NCBI GenBank assembly: GCA_031254035.1
Contig: JAIRVF010000131.1
Span: forward strand, 1-40,066
Direction: 5' to 3'
DNA: 40,066 bases
Source: Paenibacillus sp.
Lineage (GTDB): Bacteria; Bacillota; Bacilli; Paenibacillales; Paenibacillaceae
Shown here: positions 25,443 through 33,596 of the stretch, one piece after another
Layout of the letters: each line of letters starts with the position of its first letter
How positions within the stretch are numbered: the stretch's first letter is position 1
The notes under the pieces: model-generated
What the model was told of the DNA's origin: nothing
Seen by the model: only the letters and a program-made list of their open reading frames with translations
Database searches by the model: none
Position numbers and translations under genes: made by a program

Positions 25443-25862
25443 ATGGATACAACAGAAACAGAATATCAGGCACAAAGCAGCAAAACATTCTTGAAAGGAG
25501 CATTGATCGGAGGATTAATCGGAGCAGCAGCGGCATTATTGTTTGCACCCAAGCCAGGGCGTGAGCTTCGCGGAGACTTGTCCGAAAAAATCAGCACCGT
25601 GTCAGACAAATCCAAGGAATTGGCCACTACAGTTGGAGAAAAAGCAACGGATCTGGCCAAGTCGGTCACTTCCAAAACCACAGAACTGTCCAGGTCGATA
25701 GGCCAAGGAAAAAAAAGCTTTGTGATCAGTGCCACCCAGGCTACCGCGTCGGTTGAGCCGGTTGAGCCGGTTGAGTCGGTTGGGTCGGTTGGGCCGGTTG
25801 AGTCGGTTGGGTCGGTTGAGTCGGAGGAAATTTCCAGCCCTATTGAAACTGAAACGCGATAA
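25443..25862 (+). CDS. YtxH-like general stress protein with repeat tail
   Basis: A 139-residue YtxH-domain protein. A membrane segment with the family motif ALIGGLIGAAAALLFAPKPGRELR (read here as GLIGAAAALLFAPKPG) covers ~18-40, followed by a coiled-coil-like Ser/Thr/Lys-rich region. The last ~30 residues are an unusual Val-Glu/Gly-Pro/Ser-Val tail encoded by eight tandem 9-base units. YtxH proteins are SigB targets in B. subtilis; a SigB-type promoter is upstream and sigB is the convergent neighbour. GAGGAG lies 8-9 bases before the ATG. Confidence 0.82.
   Translation: MDTTETEYQAQSSKTFLKGALIGGLIGAAAALLFAPKPGRELRGDLSEKISTVSDKSKELATTVGEKATDLAKSVTSKTTELSRSIGQGKKSFVISATQATASVEPVEPVESVGSVGPVESVGSVESEEISSPIETETR
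25752..25823 (+). repeat. In-frame tandem 9-base repeat in ytxH-like gene
   Basis: Eight consecutive units of GTTGRGYCG, each coding Val-Glu/Gly-Pro/Ser. The units differ only at two transition sites, a pattern typical of slipped-strand expansion. Confidence 0.85.
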
Positions 25863-25879
25863 ATCCCTTCACGTCTATA

Positions 25880-25921
25880 AAAGCCTGAAGGCTCTGTTAT
25901 CTCAGAGTCCTCAGGCTTTTG
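25880..25921. terminator. Bidirectional terminator, ytxH-like / sigB operon
   Basis: Stem AAAAGCCTGA..CTCTG with its complement and T runs on both strands. It ends both the plus-strand ytxH-like gene and the minus-strand sigB operon. Confidence 0.85.
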
Positions 25922-25969
25922 TTTGGTGGAATCATGACTCATATGTATGATGAACCCGAAGCTTGTCCC

Positions 25970-26740
25970 TCATAGGGATGAGTCAGACATGATTTTTTTC
26001 AATTTTTCGGTAGCCCTCTTCTGAATACGTGAGACGCTCATCTGCGATACGCCAAGCTTTTGGGCAATGGAACGTTGGGATTCGCCGTCCTGGAAAGCAA
26101 GCAAAAGCACCCTCTGCTCCTGTTCTTTCAATTGGTTCAGAGCTTGCTGTAAATCCATTTTTTTCTCCACTGTGTCATATTCATCGACCTCGGAGCTGAT
26201 CAGTTCCCCAAGCGTAGCCCCCGCCTCTTCCTGCGAAATTGGGGAGTCAAGCGAAACGTAATGATAGCATTCGCGGCCGGCCAGCACTTCCACCGTTTCT
26301 TCGACAGACAAGCCAAGATACCCAGCGATTTCATTCATATTCGGCGAACGTTCCAGCTTGACCATCAGTTCATCAATGGCATGCTGAACGAGCGTTCCTT
26401 TCTCCTTAATTCGCCGCGGTACCTGAATGTACCAGGATTTGTCTCGGAGGAAATTTTTCATGTGTCCAATCATGCTTTTCATGGCGTAAGGCTCAAAAGG
26501 AATCCCCAGGCTGATATCGTATTGCTGAAGCAGACGAACCAGCGCCATTTGGCCAACCTGATACAAATCCTCGTATAAATCCGGCCGATTGCGTGAAATT
26601 TTACTGGCAGCCATTTTCACCATAGGCTCATATTTTTGGATTAGAACGGTAGCGGTATTATCGTCTTTAGTCTGTTGGTACTCCCAAATCAAACCGACAG
26701 CCTCGCTCATGGACTCAGGGGGAGTCACTTTATCGTTCAT
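25970..26740 (-). CDS. sigB: General stress sigma factor SigB
   Basis: A 256-residue SigB/SigF/SigG-group sigma-70 factor. Region 2 is visible as EDLYQVGQMALVRLLQQYD and the following MKSMIGHMKNFLRD; region 3 as VQHAIDELMVKLERSPNMNEIAGYLGLS; region 4 as LGVSQMSVSRIQKRATEKL. Its position directly after rsbW, with a 4-base ATGA overlap, identifies it as SigB and not a sporulation sigma. It directs RNA polymerase to general-stress promoters, two of which I see nearby (25348, 35674). It is the last gene of a seven-gene signalling cluster. Confidence 0.9.
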   Translation of the reverse strand: MNDKVTPPESMSEAVGLIWEYQQTKDDNTATVLIQKYEPMVKMAASKISRNRPDLYEDLYQVGQMALVRLLQQYDISLGIPFEPYAMKSMIGHMKNFLRDKSWYIQVPRRIKEKGTLVQHAIDELMVKLERSPNMNEIAGYLGLSVEETVEVLAGRECYHYVSLDSPISQEEAGATLGELISSEVDEYDTVEKKMDLQQALNQLKEQEQRVLLLAFQDGESQRSIAQKLGVSQMSVSRIQKRATEKLKKIMSDSSL

Positions 26741-27186
26741 ACTTTTTCCTCACTTCTCATGAGGCGTTTCGTCATCACAACCCTGGTTCCGCGCCCGGTC
26801 TCATTTTCAATGCTGACATCGTCCATGAGCGCCTCCATCAAATAGAAACCAAGCCCGCCAATTTCAACGTCAAGCAGCTCTTTGTCATGAAGTGTTGTGC
26901 TTCTATTCGAAGCATCACATTCAAAACCCTCCCCTTCGTCCCGAACCGTAATGGACAGTACATCCCCGCTTATTTCAAACACTACTTCAACCATTCCGTC
27001 CTGTTGGCCATACGCATAAAGCACCGAGTTGTTACACGCCTCCGACACGGCTACCTTCATATCCTCAATATCTTCATAGGAAAAACCCATCTTCGAGGCA
27101 ATTCCATATAAATTCAGTCTAACTATATCCACATAATCCGCTTGGGCTGGTAGAGTAATAACGACTCTTTGAACTTCAGCATTCAT
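26737..27186 (-). CDS. rsbW: Anti-sigma factor and kinase RsbW
   Basis: A 149-residue GHKL-type serine kinase and anti-sigma factor. The N box reads VSEACNNSVLYAYG (about 48-61), the G1 box VRDEGEGFE and the G2 region GGLGFYLMEALMDDV. In unstressed cells RsbW binds SigB and phosphorylates RsbV; dephosphorylated RsbV takes RsbW away and frees SigB. It follows rsbV by 17 bases and overlaps sigB by 4. Confidence 0.92.
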   Translation of the reverse strand: MNAEVQRVVITLPAQADYVDIVRLNLYGIASKMGFSYEDIEDMKVAVSEACNNSVLYAYGQQDGMVEVVFEISGDVLSITVRDEGEGFECDASNRSTTLHDKELLDVEIGGLGFYLMEALMDDVSIENETGRGTRVVMTKRLMRSEEKV

Positions 27187-27203
27187 CCTTTTTCGATCCT
27201 TTC

Positions 27204-27542
27204 CTATTGGCGATTCTTATTGGGGGTCAAAAATTTGGCAATGCCCGTCATATCAAACAGCTTCTGAATCCGCGCGGGAACCTCGTCCACAACGAAACGA
27301 GCTTTCATCCCGTGTCTAGCCTTCAAAATGGATAACAGAATACCAATCCCCGTACTGTCGATGTACTTTAAGTTTCTCATGTTGATGATCAAATCAAGAT
27401 CAGAATCCAAGACAAGCGGTTCCATGACGAGCCTTAACTGCCCAGCAACCGCTAAATCCAGCTCTCCGTTTAAATATACGGTGCAAGATTCTTCATTTCG
27501 CTCTGTCGTAACGTTGAATTTTTCATTCTGATTCGTATTCAT
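27204..27542 (-). CDS. rsbV: Anti-anti-sigma factor RsbV
   Basis: A 112-residue STAS-domain protein. The phosphorylatable Ser lies in KYIDSTGIGILLSILK (about 58-60), the usual site. Unphosphorylated RsbV binds RsbW. The start is uncertain among ATG 27542, ATG 27548 and the upstream TTG 27593. AGGAG lies 9 bases before 27542 and only 3 before 27548, so I take 27542, which also fits the length of other RsbV proteins. The gene begins 28 bases after the truncated hybrid kinase. Confidence 0.9.
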   Translation of the reverse strand: MNTNQNEKFNVTTERNEESCTVYLNGELDLAVAGQLRLVMEPLVLDSDLDLIINMRNLKYIDSTGIGILLSILKARHGMKARFVVDEVPARIQKLFDMTGIAKFLTPNKNRQ

Positions 27543-27570
27543 AGACATTCTCTCCTGGAAATTGTTTTCT

Positions 27571-28959
27571 TTATTCAAAATGGCGTCTGCCAATAACTTT
27601 AGATCTGTATCGATCTGCTTTCAGTCCAAACTTGCCCAGCATGCTTACCATCAGTTTCTGATCCACGGGATGATCATCAACGACCACAACATCGAGCGGA
27701 GCATCCTGATTCCGGTTTACCTGCAGATGAAGCTCATCCCCCAGGCCGCACTGGCTTCCATCCATTTCGGGTTCTTTCGCGATAATATTAAAAATAAAGA
27801 CGGCTCCTATTCGCTCCGAAGATTCCACTCTGATTCCCCCGCCCATCATCTCGACAAGCGACTTGCAAATGGCAAGGCCCAGCCCGGTACCGCCGTATTT
27901 GCGTGTCATTGAAGAATCCAGCTGTGAGAAAGGCTTGAACAGGCGATCGCTCTTATCTGCAGGAACCCCGATACCTGTGTCCTTGACGGTGAACTCGATA
28001 TCAAGGCTGGAGGCAGCTCTCTCTTTCAGGGAAACCATCAGATACACGCCGCCCTGTTGGGTGAATTTTAATGCATTGGCGATCAAATTAATCAGCACCT
28101 GGCGCAATCTAGCCATATCTCCAAACACGACAGGGGGAATGTACTCATCGATGAAATATACAAGCTCCAGATTCTTCTTGCCTGCTTCAACGGAAAAGAG
28201 GCTGAAGACCTCCTGGATGGTGTTTTCCAAGCCAAAAGGATACTCCTCAAGTTCCAGCTTCCCGGATTCCATCTTCGTAAAATCGAGAATATCGTTAATG
28301 ACCGTAACAAGCGCATCGGCGCTTCTGCGGATAATCTCCGTATATTCCCTCTGCTCATCCTGAAGATCGGTCTCCATGAGTAAATCGACCATGCCGATCA
28401 CCCCGTTCATCGGGGTCCGAATTTCGTGGCTCATCATGGCCAGAAACTCTGTCTTGGCATTGGCAGCGATTTCCGCAGCCTCTTTCGCCTTAACCAGTTC
28501 CTGATTGATCCTCTCTAACTCATGCGTTTTTTGCTGCAGCAGCATCGACTGGGTTTTATGTTTTTTATTGGTCAAATACATTTCGACAAAACCTTCGATT
28601 TTGGATTTCAAAATCTGGGGAATAAAAGGTTTCACCATGTAATCAATGGCGCCTGCCGAATAACCCGCGAAAAGATGCTCCGCATCCTTGCTATTCGCCG
28701 AGATGAAAATAATCGGAATATCCTTCGTTTTGTCTCGCGCCTTGATGAGCTTGGCCGTCTCAATTCCGTCCATGCCCGGCATTTGGACATCGAGAACGAT
28801 CACTGCAAACTCATTCTTCAGAAGGCAGCGAAGCGCTTCTTCTCCGGACGTTGCTTTCACCAGGTTATACCGCTCACTCTCCAGTACGGCTTCCAGAGCA
28901 AGCAAATTTTCGGGACGGTCATCTACCAACAAAATATGAATCGGTTCTTCAACCCCCAT
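27571..28959 (-). CDS. Hybrid response regulator/histidine kinase with truncated C-terminal receiver
   Basis: A 462-residue soluble protein. An N-terminal receiver (4-120, phospho-acceptor D57 in VLDVQMPGMDG, K110 in MVKPF) is followed by a coiled linker (130-172), a HisKA dimerisation helix with H178 in FLAMMSHEIRTPMNG and an HATPase domain (N box LINLIANALKF, DTGIGVP, GGTGLGLAI). A second receiver begins at about 421 (LDVVVVDDHPVDQKLMVSML) but stops at residue 462, lacking its phospho-Asp and most of the fold. The start at 28959 has GGAGG 5 bases upstream. It is the gene immediately before rsbV, so it is likely part of SigB signalling. Confidence 0.85.
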   Translation of the reverse strand: MGVEEPIHILLVDDRPENLLALEAVLESERYNLVKATSGEEALRCLLKNEFAVIVLDVQMPGMDGIETAKLIKARDKTKDIPIIFISANSKDAEHLFAGYSAGAIDYMVKPFIPQILKSKIEGFVEMYLTNKKHKTQSMLLQQKTHELERINQELVKAKEAAEIAANAKTEFLAMMSHEIRTPMNGVIGMVDLLMETDLQDEQREYTEIIRRSADALVTVINDILDFTKMESGKLELEEYPFGLENTIQEVFSLFSVEAGKKNLELVYFIDEYIPPVVFGDMARLRQVLINLIANALKFTQQGGVYLMVSLKERAASSLDIEFTVKDTGIGVPADKSDRLFKPFSQLDSSMTRKYGGTGLGLAICKSLVEMMGGGIRVESSERIGAVFIFNIIAKEPEMDGSQCGLGDELHLQVNRNQDAPLDVVVVDDHPVDQKLMVSMLGKFGLKADRYRSKVIGRRHFE

Positions 28960-28975
28960 GGTATCCTCCATTATT

Positions 28976-29845
28976 CTATTTAATCTTTCGGTATATTTTT
29001 TCTACCCGGTCCAGTGGCTCATAGCAATCGCTGTATCCCGTAAATTGAATGGACTCTTCTGATCCAAGAATCAGCATACCAAAATGGCTTAGACTTTCAT
29101 GAAACAGCCCGTGAACATGGTCCCTGAGTGTATCGTTAAAATAAATCATAACGTTCCGGCAGAAAATCACATTAAATTCGTTAAAAGAACGATCTGTGGC
29201 CAGGTTATGCTCGGCGAAAATGATATTTTTTTGCAAAAAGGGTTTGAAAATCACCGAGTTGTATTTCGCCGTATAATATTCCGAAAAAGAACGGGTTCCT
29301 CCCGCCTCAATATAGTTTTTGGTGTATTGCTTCATTTTTTCGATTCCGAATATCCCCTGCTTGGCAATCTCGAGTGAGCGATCATTCATGTCCGTCGCAT
29401 AAATCCTCGACTTTTCATAAAGCCCCTCCTCATGCAGCAAAATTGCCATGGAATATACCTCTTCGCCTGTCGAACACCCCGCATGCCAGATCCGGATGTA
29501 TGGGTATGTTCGGAGCAGCGGAATGATTTTTTGCCGAAAGGTCTGAAATAGTCCCGGGTCTCTAAACATCTCCGTTACAGGGATCGATAAATTACGGACC
29601 ATACGCTCAAAAACCGGCCGCTGATGAAGTACCCTTTCCTGCAGCTGCGAAATGCTTTGCAAATTTTCCGAATGGATAAAATGCCATATCCTCCTCCGGA
29701 GGGAAGGTAGAGCGTAGTTGCGAAAGTCGTAGCCATAAAGCCGGTGAACACCTTCCAGCAAAAGCTCCAATTCGATATCCTCGCGCTCCCGTTCGCCGTT
29801 TGGCGTCAAGTCACCCTCATGATCATCCGATATGCCAAAATCCAT
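28976..29845 (-). CDS. CheR-type protein-glutamate methyltransferase (RsbM-like)
   Basis: A 289-residue CheR-family methyltransferase that adds methyl groups from SAM to glutamate side chains. The N-terminal helical domain (~25-95) ends in NLSIPVTEMFRDPGLF. The SAM site is WHAGCSTGEEVYSMAILLHE (~120-139). FNVIFCRNVMIYFND and GMLILGSEES are also family marks. There is no C-terminal TPR. It follows the membrane hybrid kinase in the sigB cluster, and RsbM of Bacillus cereus is a CheR-type enzyme that methylates and restrains the kinase RsbK. An equivalent role here is a strong inference. Confidence 0.85.
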   Translation of the reverse strand: MDFGISDDHEGDLTPNGEREREDIELELLLEGVHRLYGYDFRNYALPSLRRRIWHFIHSENLQSISQLQERVLHQRPVFERMVRNLSIPVTEMFRDPGLFQTFRQKIIPLLRTYPYIRIWHAGCSTGEEVYSMAILLHEEGLYEKSRIYATDMNDRSLEIAKQGIFGIEKMKQYTKNYIEAGGTRSFSEYYTAKYNSVIFKPFLQKNIIFAEHNLATDRSFNEFNVIFCRNVMIYFNDTLRDHVHGLFHESLSHFGMLILGSEESIQFTGYSDCYEPLDRVEKIYRKIK

Positions 29846-29921
29846 TCATGTCTCCTCCTGATTTGCTTTCCTGTTACGGGACCACGCGATCCCATTGTGA
29901 TCTATTACCCTTAAATGAGGG

Positions 29922-32900
29922 TTACGAATACAGCCAGACGCGCATTAATGAAAGAAGCTGCTCAGTTTGGATCGGTTTCTTGACGTAATCCGAAGCCCCG
30001 GCCTCAATACACTTCGATCGGTCTTCCTTCATGGCTTTTGCCGTCAAAGCGATAATCGGAAGCTTATGGAATTCCGGCTCCTGACGGATCTGTCGCATGG
30101 CTTCATAACCATCCATTTCGGGCATCATCATATCCATGAGCACCAGATCAAAACGTTTGCCGCTATGCAGGGTATCAATCGCTTCGCGGCCGTTTTCCGC
30201 AAAGGTTACTTCCATATCATAGCTCTCCAGAACACTGGAAAGTGCAAATACGTTGCGGATGTCGTCATCCACCAACAGGATCCGTTTGCCTTCGAACAAA
30301 ACTTCTTTGTTGTGCAGCTTTTCTAAAATCCTGCGCTTATCTTCTGGGAGATCCGCTTCTACCCGGTGCAGGAACAACGTGGTCTCATCCAGTAAACGCT
30401 CAGGCGATTTCACATCCTTGATGATGATGGACTCGGCATATTTGCGCAGCCGCATTTCCTCTTTGCTATCCAGATCCTTGCCCGTATAAATAATAATCGG
30501 TAGATCTTCCAAATCCTCGTCCTGCTGGATCTGATCCAGCAGTTCGAAACCGGTCATGTCGCTTAACATCAAATCCAGCACCATACTGTCATACCGGTGG
30601 TTCCGCAGCTCATTTAGCGCTTCTTTCCCCGTAGAAACGGCTGTGATCATCACGTCGTCATGATCAATGAGTTCAATGATCGAGTTGCGCTGGATTTCGT
30701 CATCCTCGACAATCAGCAGATGTTTGACGGAACCCGCTGTATACGATTCGATATGCGAAAATGCCTTTTCAAGCGCCTCTTTGGAGGATGGCTTTTTCAA
30801 ATAGGCAATTGCCCCCATCTTTAGCCCCTGCTTCACCTCATCCACCACGGAAATAATGTGGACCGGAATATGACGTGTTGCTGACTCGTTCTTCAGCTCA
30901 CCAAGAATGGACCAGCCGTCCATCACCGGCAGCTGGATATCGAGTATAATCGCATCCGGCAGATAGGACCGTGCCATGTTCAGTCCGACATCTCCCTGCA
31001 GCGCCACAAGCCCTTTAAACCCGCGCCCTCTGGCCATATCCAGCAGAATGCCGGCAAAAATGACATCGTCTTCGATGATCAGCAGCACCTTGTCATTGTC
31101 GTTGATATGCTCTCGGTCATCCTCCACCGTGGCAATTGCCGGGGCTTCGTCTCGATCCGTGCTATTTTTCGTATCGAATAAGGCCATCTCTTCAGGCTTC
31201 AACAGCTCAGCAGCTACCGCAGCTTCGCGCCCAGAGGTCTCAGCTGCCGCAACTATAGTTGAAGGTAAATACAATGTGAAGCAGCTGCCTACCCCTTCTT
31301 CGGACTCTACATCGATCCCGCCTCCTAGTAAGCTCGCCAACTCGCGACTGATGGACAACCCGAGGCCGGTCCCGCCGTATTTGCGGCTTGTGGTGCCGTC
31401 CACCTGCTTGAACGCTTCAAAAATAAGCTCCTTCTTATTCTCGGGAATGCCTATGCCGGTATCCTTCACAGCTATGGCAATGTAGGATTTGTTTTTATCC
31501 AGGTTAGAAGGAAGATTCAATGCATTAGCCCGTTTGACAATAAAAGTGACCGAGCCACTGCTCGTAAATTTAAAAGCATTGGACATCAGGTTACGGATGA
31601 TCTGTTTGACTCGGTGTCCATCCGTTATCATAGATTCCGGCAGATCATCGCTGTAAATAAAGTTAAGCGATACCTGTTTTTTATTGGCTAACGGCATAAA
31701 ATTCTGCTCCACAAAACTTTTCCAATCGCGCACAAATACTTGTTCCTGATTGATTTCCATTTTGCCCGCATCAACTTTGGCAAGATCCAAAATTTCGTCG
31801 ATCATCTTCAGCAGGTCAGCGCCGGACGTGTAGATCGTACGCGCATATTCCGTCTGCTTGCTATTCAGATTTGCTTCCTTGTTCTCGGCCAGCAGCTGTG
31901 ACAGAATAAGCAAGCTGTTCAGCGGCGTTCGAAGCTCATGCGACATATTAGCCAAAAATTCCGATTTATACTTGCTGGAGACGGCTAGTTGCATGGCTTG
32001 CTGCTCCAGCTTCGATTTGGCCTCTTCAATCTCGATGTTCCTTTCCTCAAGCTGCTGCATCTGCTCTTCCAGCGCACGCGTCTTGGCGATCAGTTCAGTG
32101 TTGAAATGCTTTAATTCCTCCTGCTGCCGCTGCAGCAAATCCTCAGAGTTTTTCAGCGCCTCGGCTTGCTCCTCGAGATTCTCGTTTGAACGTTTTAGCT
32201 CTTCCTGCTGCGTCTGAAGCTCTTCGGATTGACATTGCAGCTCCTCGGTCAGTGCCTGCGATTCCCGCAGCAGTTCTTCGACACGTAATCTGCGGTTGAT
32301 ATTGTTGATGACAATCCCCAAATTAGCCGCAAGCTGGGAGAACAGCCGCTTCTGCAGCTCCGTAAACGGTTCGAAAGCAGCCACCTCTATGACGCCAAGC
32401 AGTTCATCTTCAAAAACAACCGGATGAATCATCAGATGACCGGGTTTGGTTTGACCAAGAGCCGAAGAAACAGACAAATAATTTCCCGGTACCTCTGTCA
32501 TGATCGGCTCGCGGTCCAGAGCACTTTGGCCGACCAAGCCTTCCCCTACTTCCATTCGCGCCCTCGATGCGAGTTCTCCCTCACCGGCATAGGTGCCGTT
32601 AAGGATTAGCTTGTTTGGCTCCTTCTCTTCATCATGAATGTAAATCGCCCCATATACCGCACCCAAAACAGGCGTAAATTCGCTGATAAATGCCTGCGAT
32701 ACTTGCTGTCTGGAGTTCATCCCCCGAAGCAGCTCCGTTATGCGGCTCGCGTTGGCATTCAGCCAATTCAGATCTTTTTGCGCTTGCAGATAACCCAGCT
32801 CCATTTGCTGTTTCTCATCAAGATTCTTCGCCATTTCCTTGAATACAAGCGCTACCTGGCCGATTTCATCCTTAGAGACAACTTTGATGCGGCGGATCGC

Positions 32901-33584
32901 CTTAAAACGCCCCTGTCCAAAGCTCCTGATCATCATGGACACCACATTGAGTCCTTTGTTGATGGTTGGAATCACCCACAAAATCACTATGAGCCCAAGC
33001 AGCAAGCCGACAAGCATAATTACAATGGTGACTCGGATCGAATGTTTGTATTTTTCTTTGGCCTTTGTAATTTCGCTATCAATCTGCCAGTCTTGGAATG
33101 ATACCAACTCATTCACAGTATTAAAGGCTTCCGTCTGCAGGGCTAAGCCGCTCGTATTGCGGTAATCTTTGGCCCGATCCCATAATCCCTGTGAGACGAG
33201 CGATACCTGCTTTTTCTCATATTTCTTGAACCCTTCCCAAGCCCTATGCAGCCGAATCTGCATCTGTTCTTCTTCAGGGGAATTGCCGCTTGCCAGAAGC
33301 TTGTTTAGACTCTGTTCTCCGCTCGTTACCATATCCTCGATTCGAAGTTTGGTCTCCTCCAGCAAGTCTCCAGAATTAAACATCAGATCAGCAAGTTCCC
33401 GCGAGATGTTGTTCACTTCCGCCCGCACCCCGCTGGAGTATCTTACTTTTAAATATCTATCCTGGTACATTTGGTCCAGCTGGTTATCCATGTCATGAAT
33501 GCGATAGTATCCAACCATCGTCATCATGACCAGAATGGCCATGAGCGCACCAAACCCAGCGACCAGCTTCGTTTTTAATCTCAT
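29922..33584 (-). CDS. Membrane hybrid histidine kinase with three receivers (RsbK-like)
   Basis: A 1220-residue sensor kinase. Order: membrane helix (7-28), extracytoplasmic helical sensor (30-182), second helix (184-206), HAMP (207-262), GAF (about 285-430), a Glu/Gln-rich coiled coil (431-540), HisKA with H549 in FLANMSHELRTPLNS, HATPase (660-780), then receivers with D882, D1004 and D1151. The layout resembles RsbK of Bacillus cereus, which has one receiver, but is larger. It probably senses stress through the outer domain and GAF and passes phosphate to the adjacent REC-PP2C protein. AGGGGG lies 8-9 bases before the ATG. It lies 12 bases after the phosphatase gene. Confidence 0.88.
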   Translation of the reverse strand: MRLKTKLVAGFGALMAILVMMTMVGYYRIHDMDNQLDQMYQDRYLKVRYSSGVRAEVNNISRELADLMFNSGDLLEETKLRIEDMVTSGEQSLNKLLASGNSPEEEQMQIRLHRAWEGFKKYEKKQVSLVSQGLWDRAKDYRNTSGLALQTEAFNTVNELVSFQDWQIDSEITKAKEKYKHSIRVTIVIMLVGLLLGLIVILWVIPTINKGLNVVSMMIRSFGQGRFKAIRRIKVVSKDEIGQVALVFKEMAKNLDEKQQMELGYLQAQKDLNWLNANASRITELLRGMNSRQQVSQAFISEFTPVLGAVYGAIYIHDEEKEPNKLILNGTYAGEGELASRARMEVGEGLVGQSALDREPIMTEVPGNYLSVSSALGQTKPGHLMIHPVVFEDELLGVIEVAAFEPFTELQKRLFSQLAANLGIVINNINRRLRVEELLRESQALTEELQCQSEELQTQQEELKRSNENLEEQAEALKNSEDLLQRQQEELKHFNTELIAKTRALEEQMQQLEERNIEIEEAKSKLEQQAMQLAVSSKYKSEFLANMSHELRTPLNSLLILSQLLAENKEANLNSKQTEYARTIYTSGADLLKMIDEILDLAKVDAGKMEINQEQVFVRDWKSFVEQNFMPLANKKQVSLNFIYSDDLPESMITDGHRVKQIIRNLMSNAFKFTSSGSVTFIVKRANALNLPSNLDKNKSYIAIAVKDTGIGIPENKKELIFEAFKQVDGTTSRKYGGTGLGLSISRELASLLGGGIDVESEEGVGSCFTLYLPSTIVAAAETSGREAAVAAELLKPEEMALFDTKNSTDRDEAPAIATVEDDREHINDNDKVLLIIEDDVIFAGILLDMARGRGFKGLVALQGDVGLNMARSYLPDAIILDIQLPVMDGWSILGELKNESATRHIPVHIISVVDEVKQGLKMGAIAYLKKPSSKEALEKAFSHIESYTAGSVKHLLIVEDDEIQRNSIIELIDHDDVMITAVSTGKEALNELRNHRYDSMVLDLMLSDMTGFELLDQIQQDEDLEDLPIIIYTGKDLDSKEEMRLRKYAESIIIKDVKSPERLLDETTLFLHRVEADLPEDKRRILEKLHNKEVLFEGKRILLVDDDIRNVFALSSVLESYDMEVTFAENGREAIDTLHSGKRFDLVLMDMMMPEMDGYEAMRQIRQEPEFHKLPIIALTAKAMKEDRSKCIEAGASDYVKKPIQTEQLLSLMRVWLYS

Positions 33585-33596
33585 TCGGCAGTCCCC

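Noticed and set aside
25466..25942. 158-codon minus-strand ORF antisense to the ytxH-like gene
   Set aside because: Its long Thr/Asp/Ser repeat is the reverse reading of the 9-base tandem repeat. The plus frame has a ribosome site, membrane motif and promoter.
27549..27650. SigB autoregulatory promoter before rsbV
   Set aside because: GTTATT-14-TGAATA matches the consensus poorly; autoregulation cannot be claimed from it.
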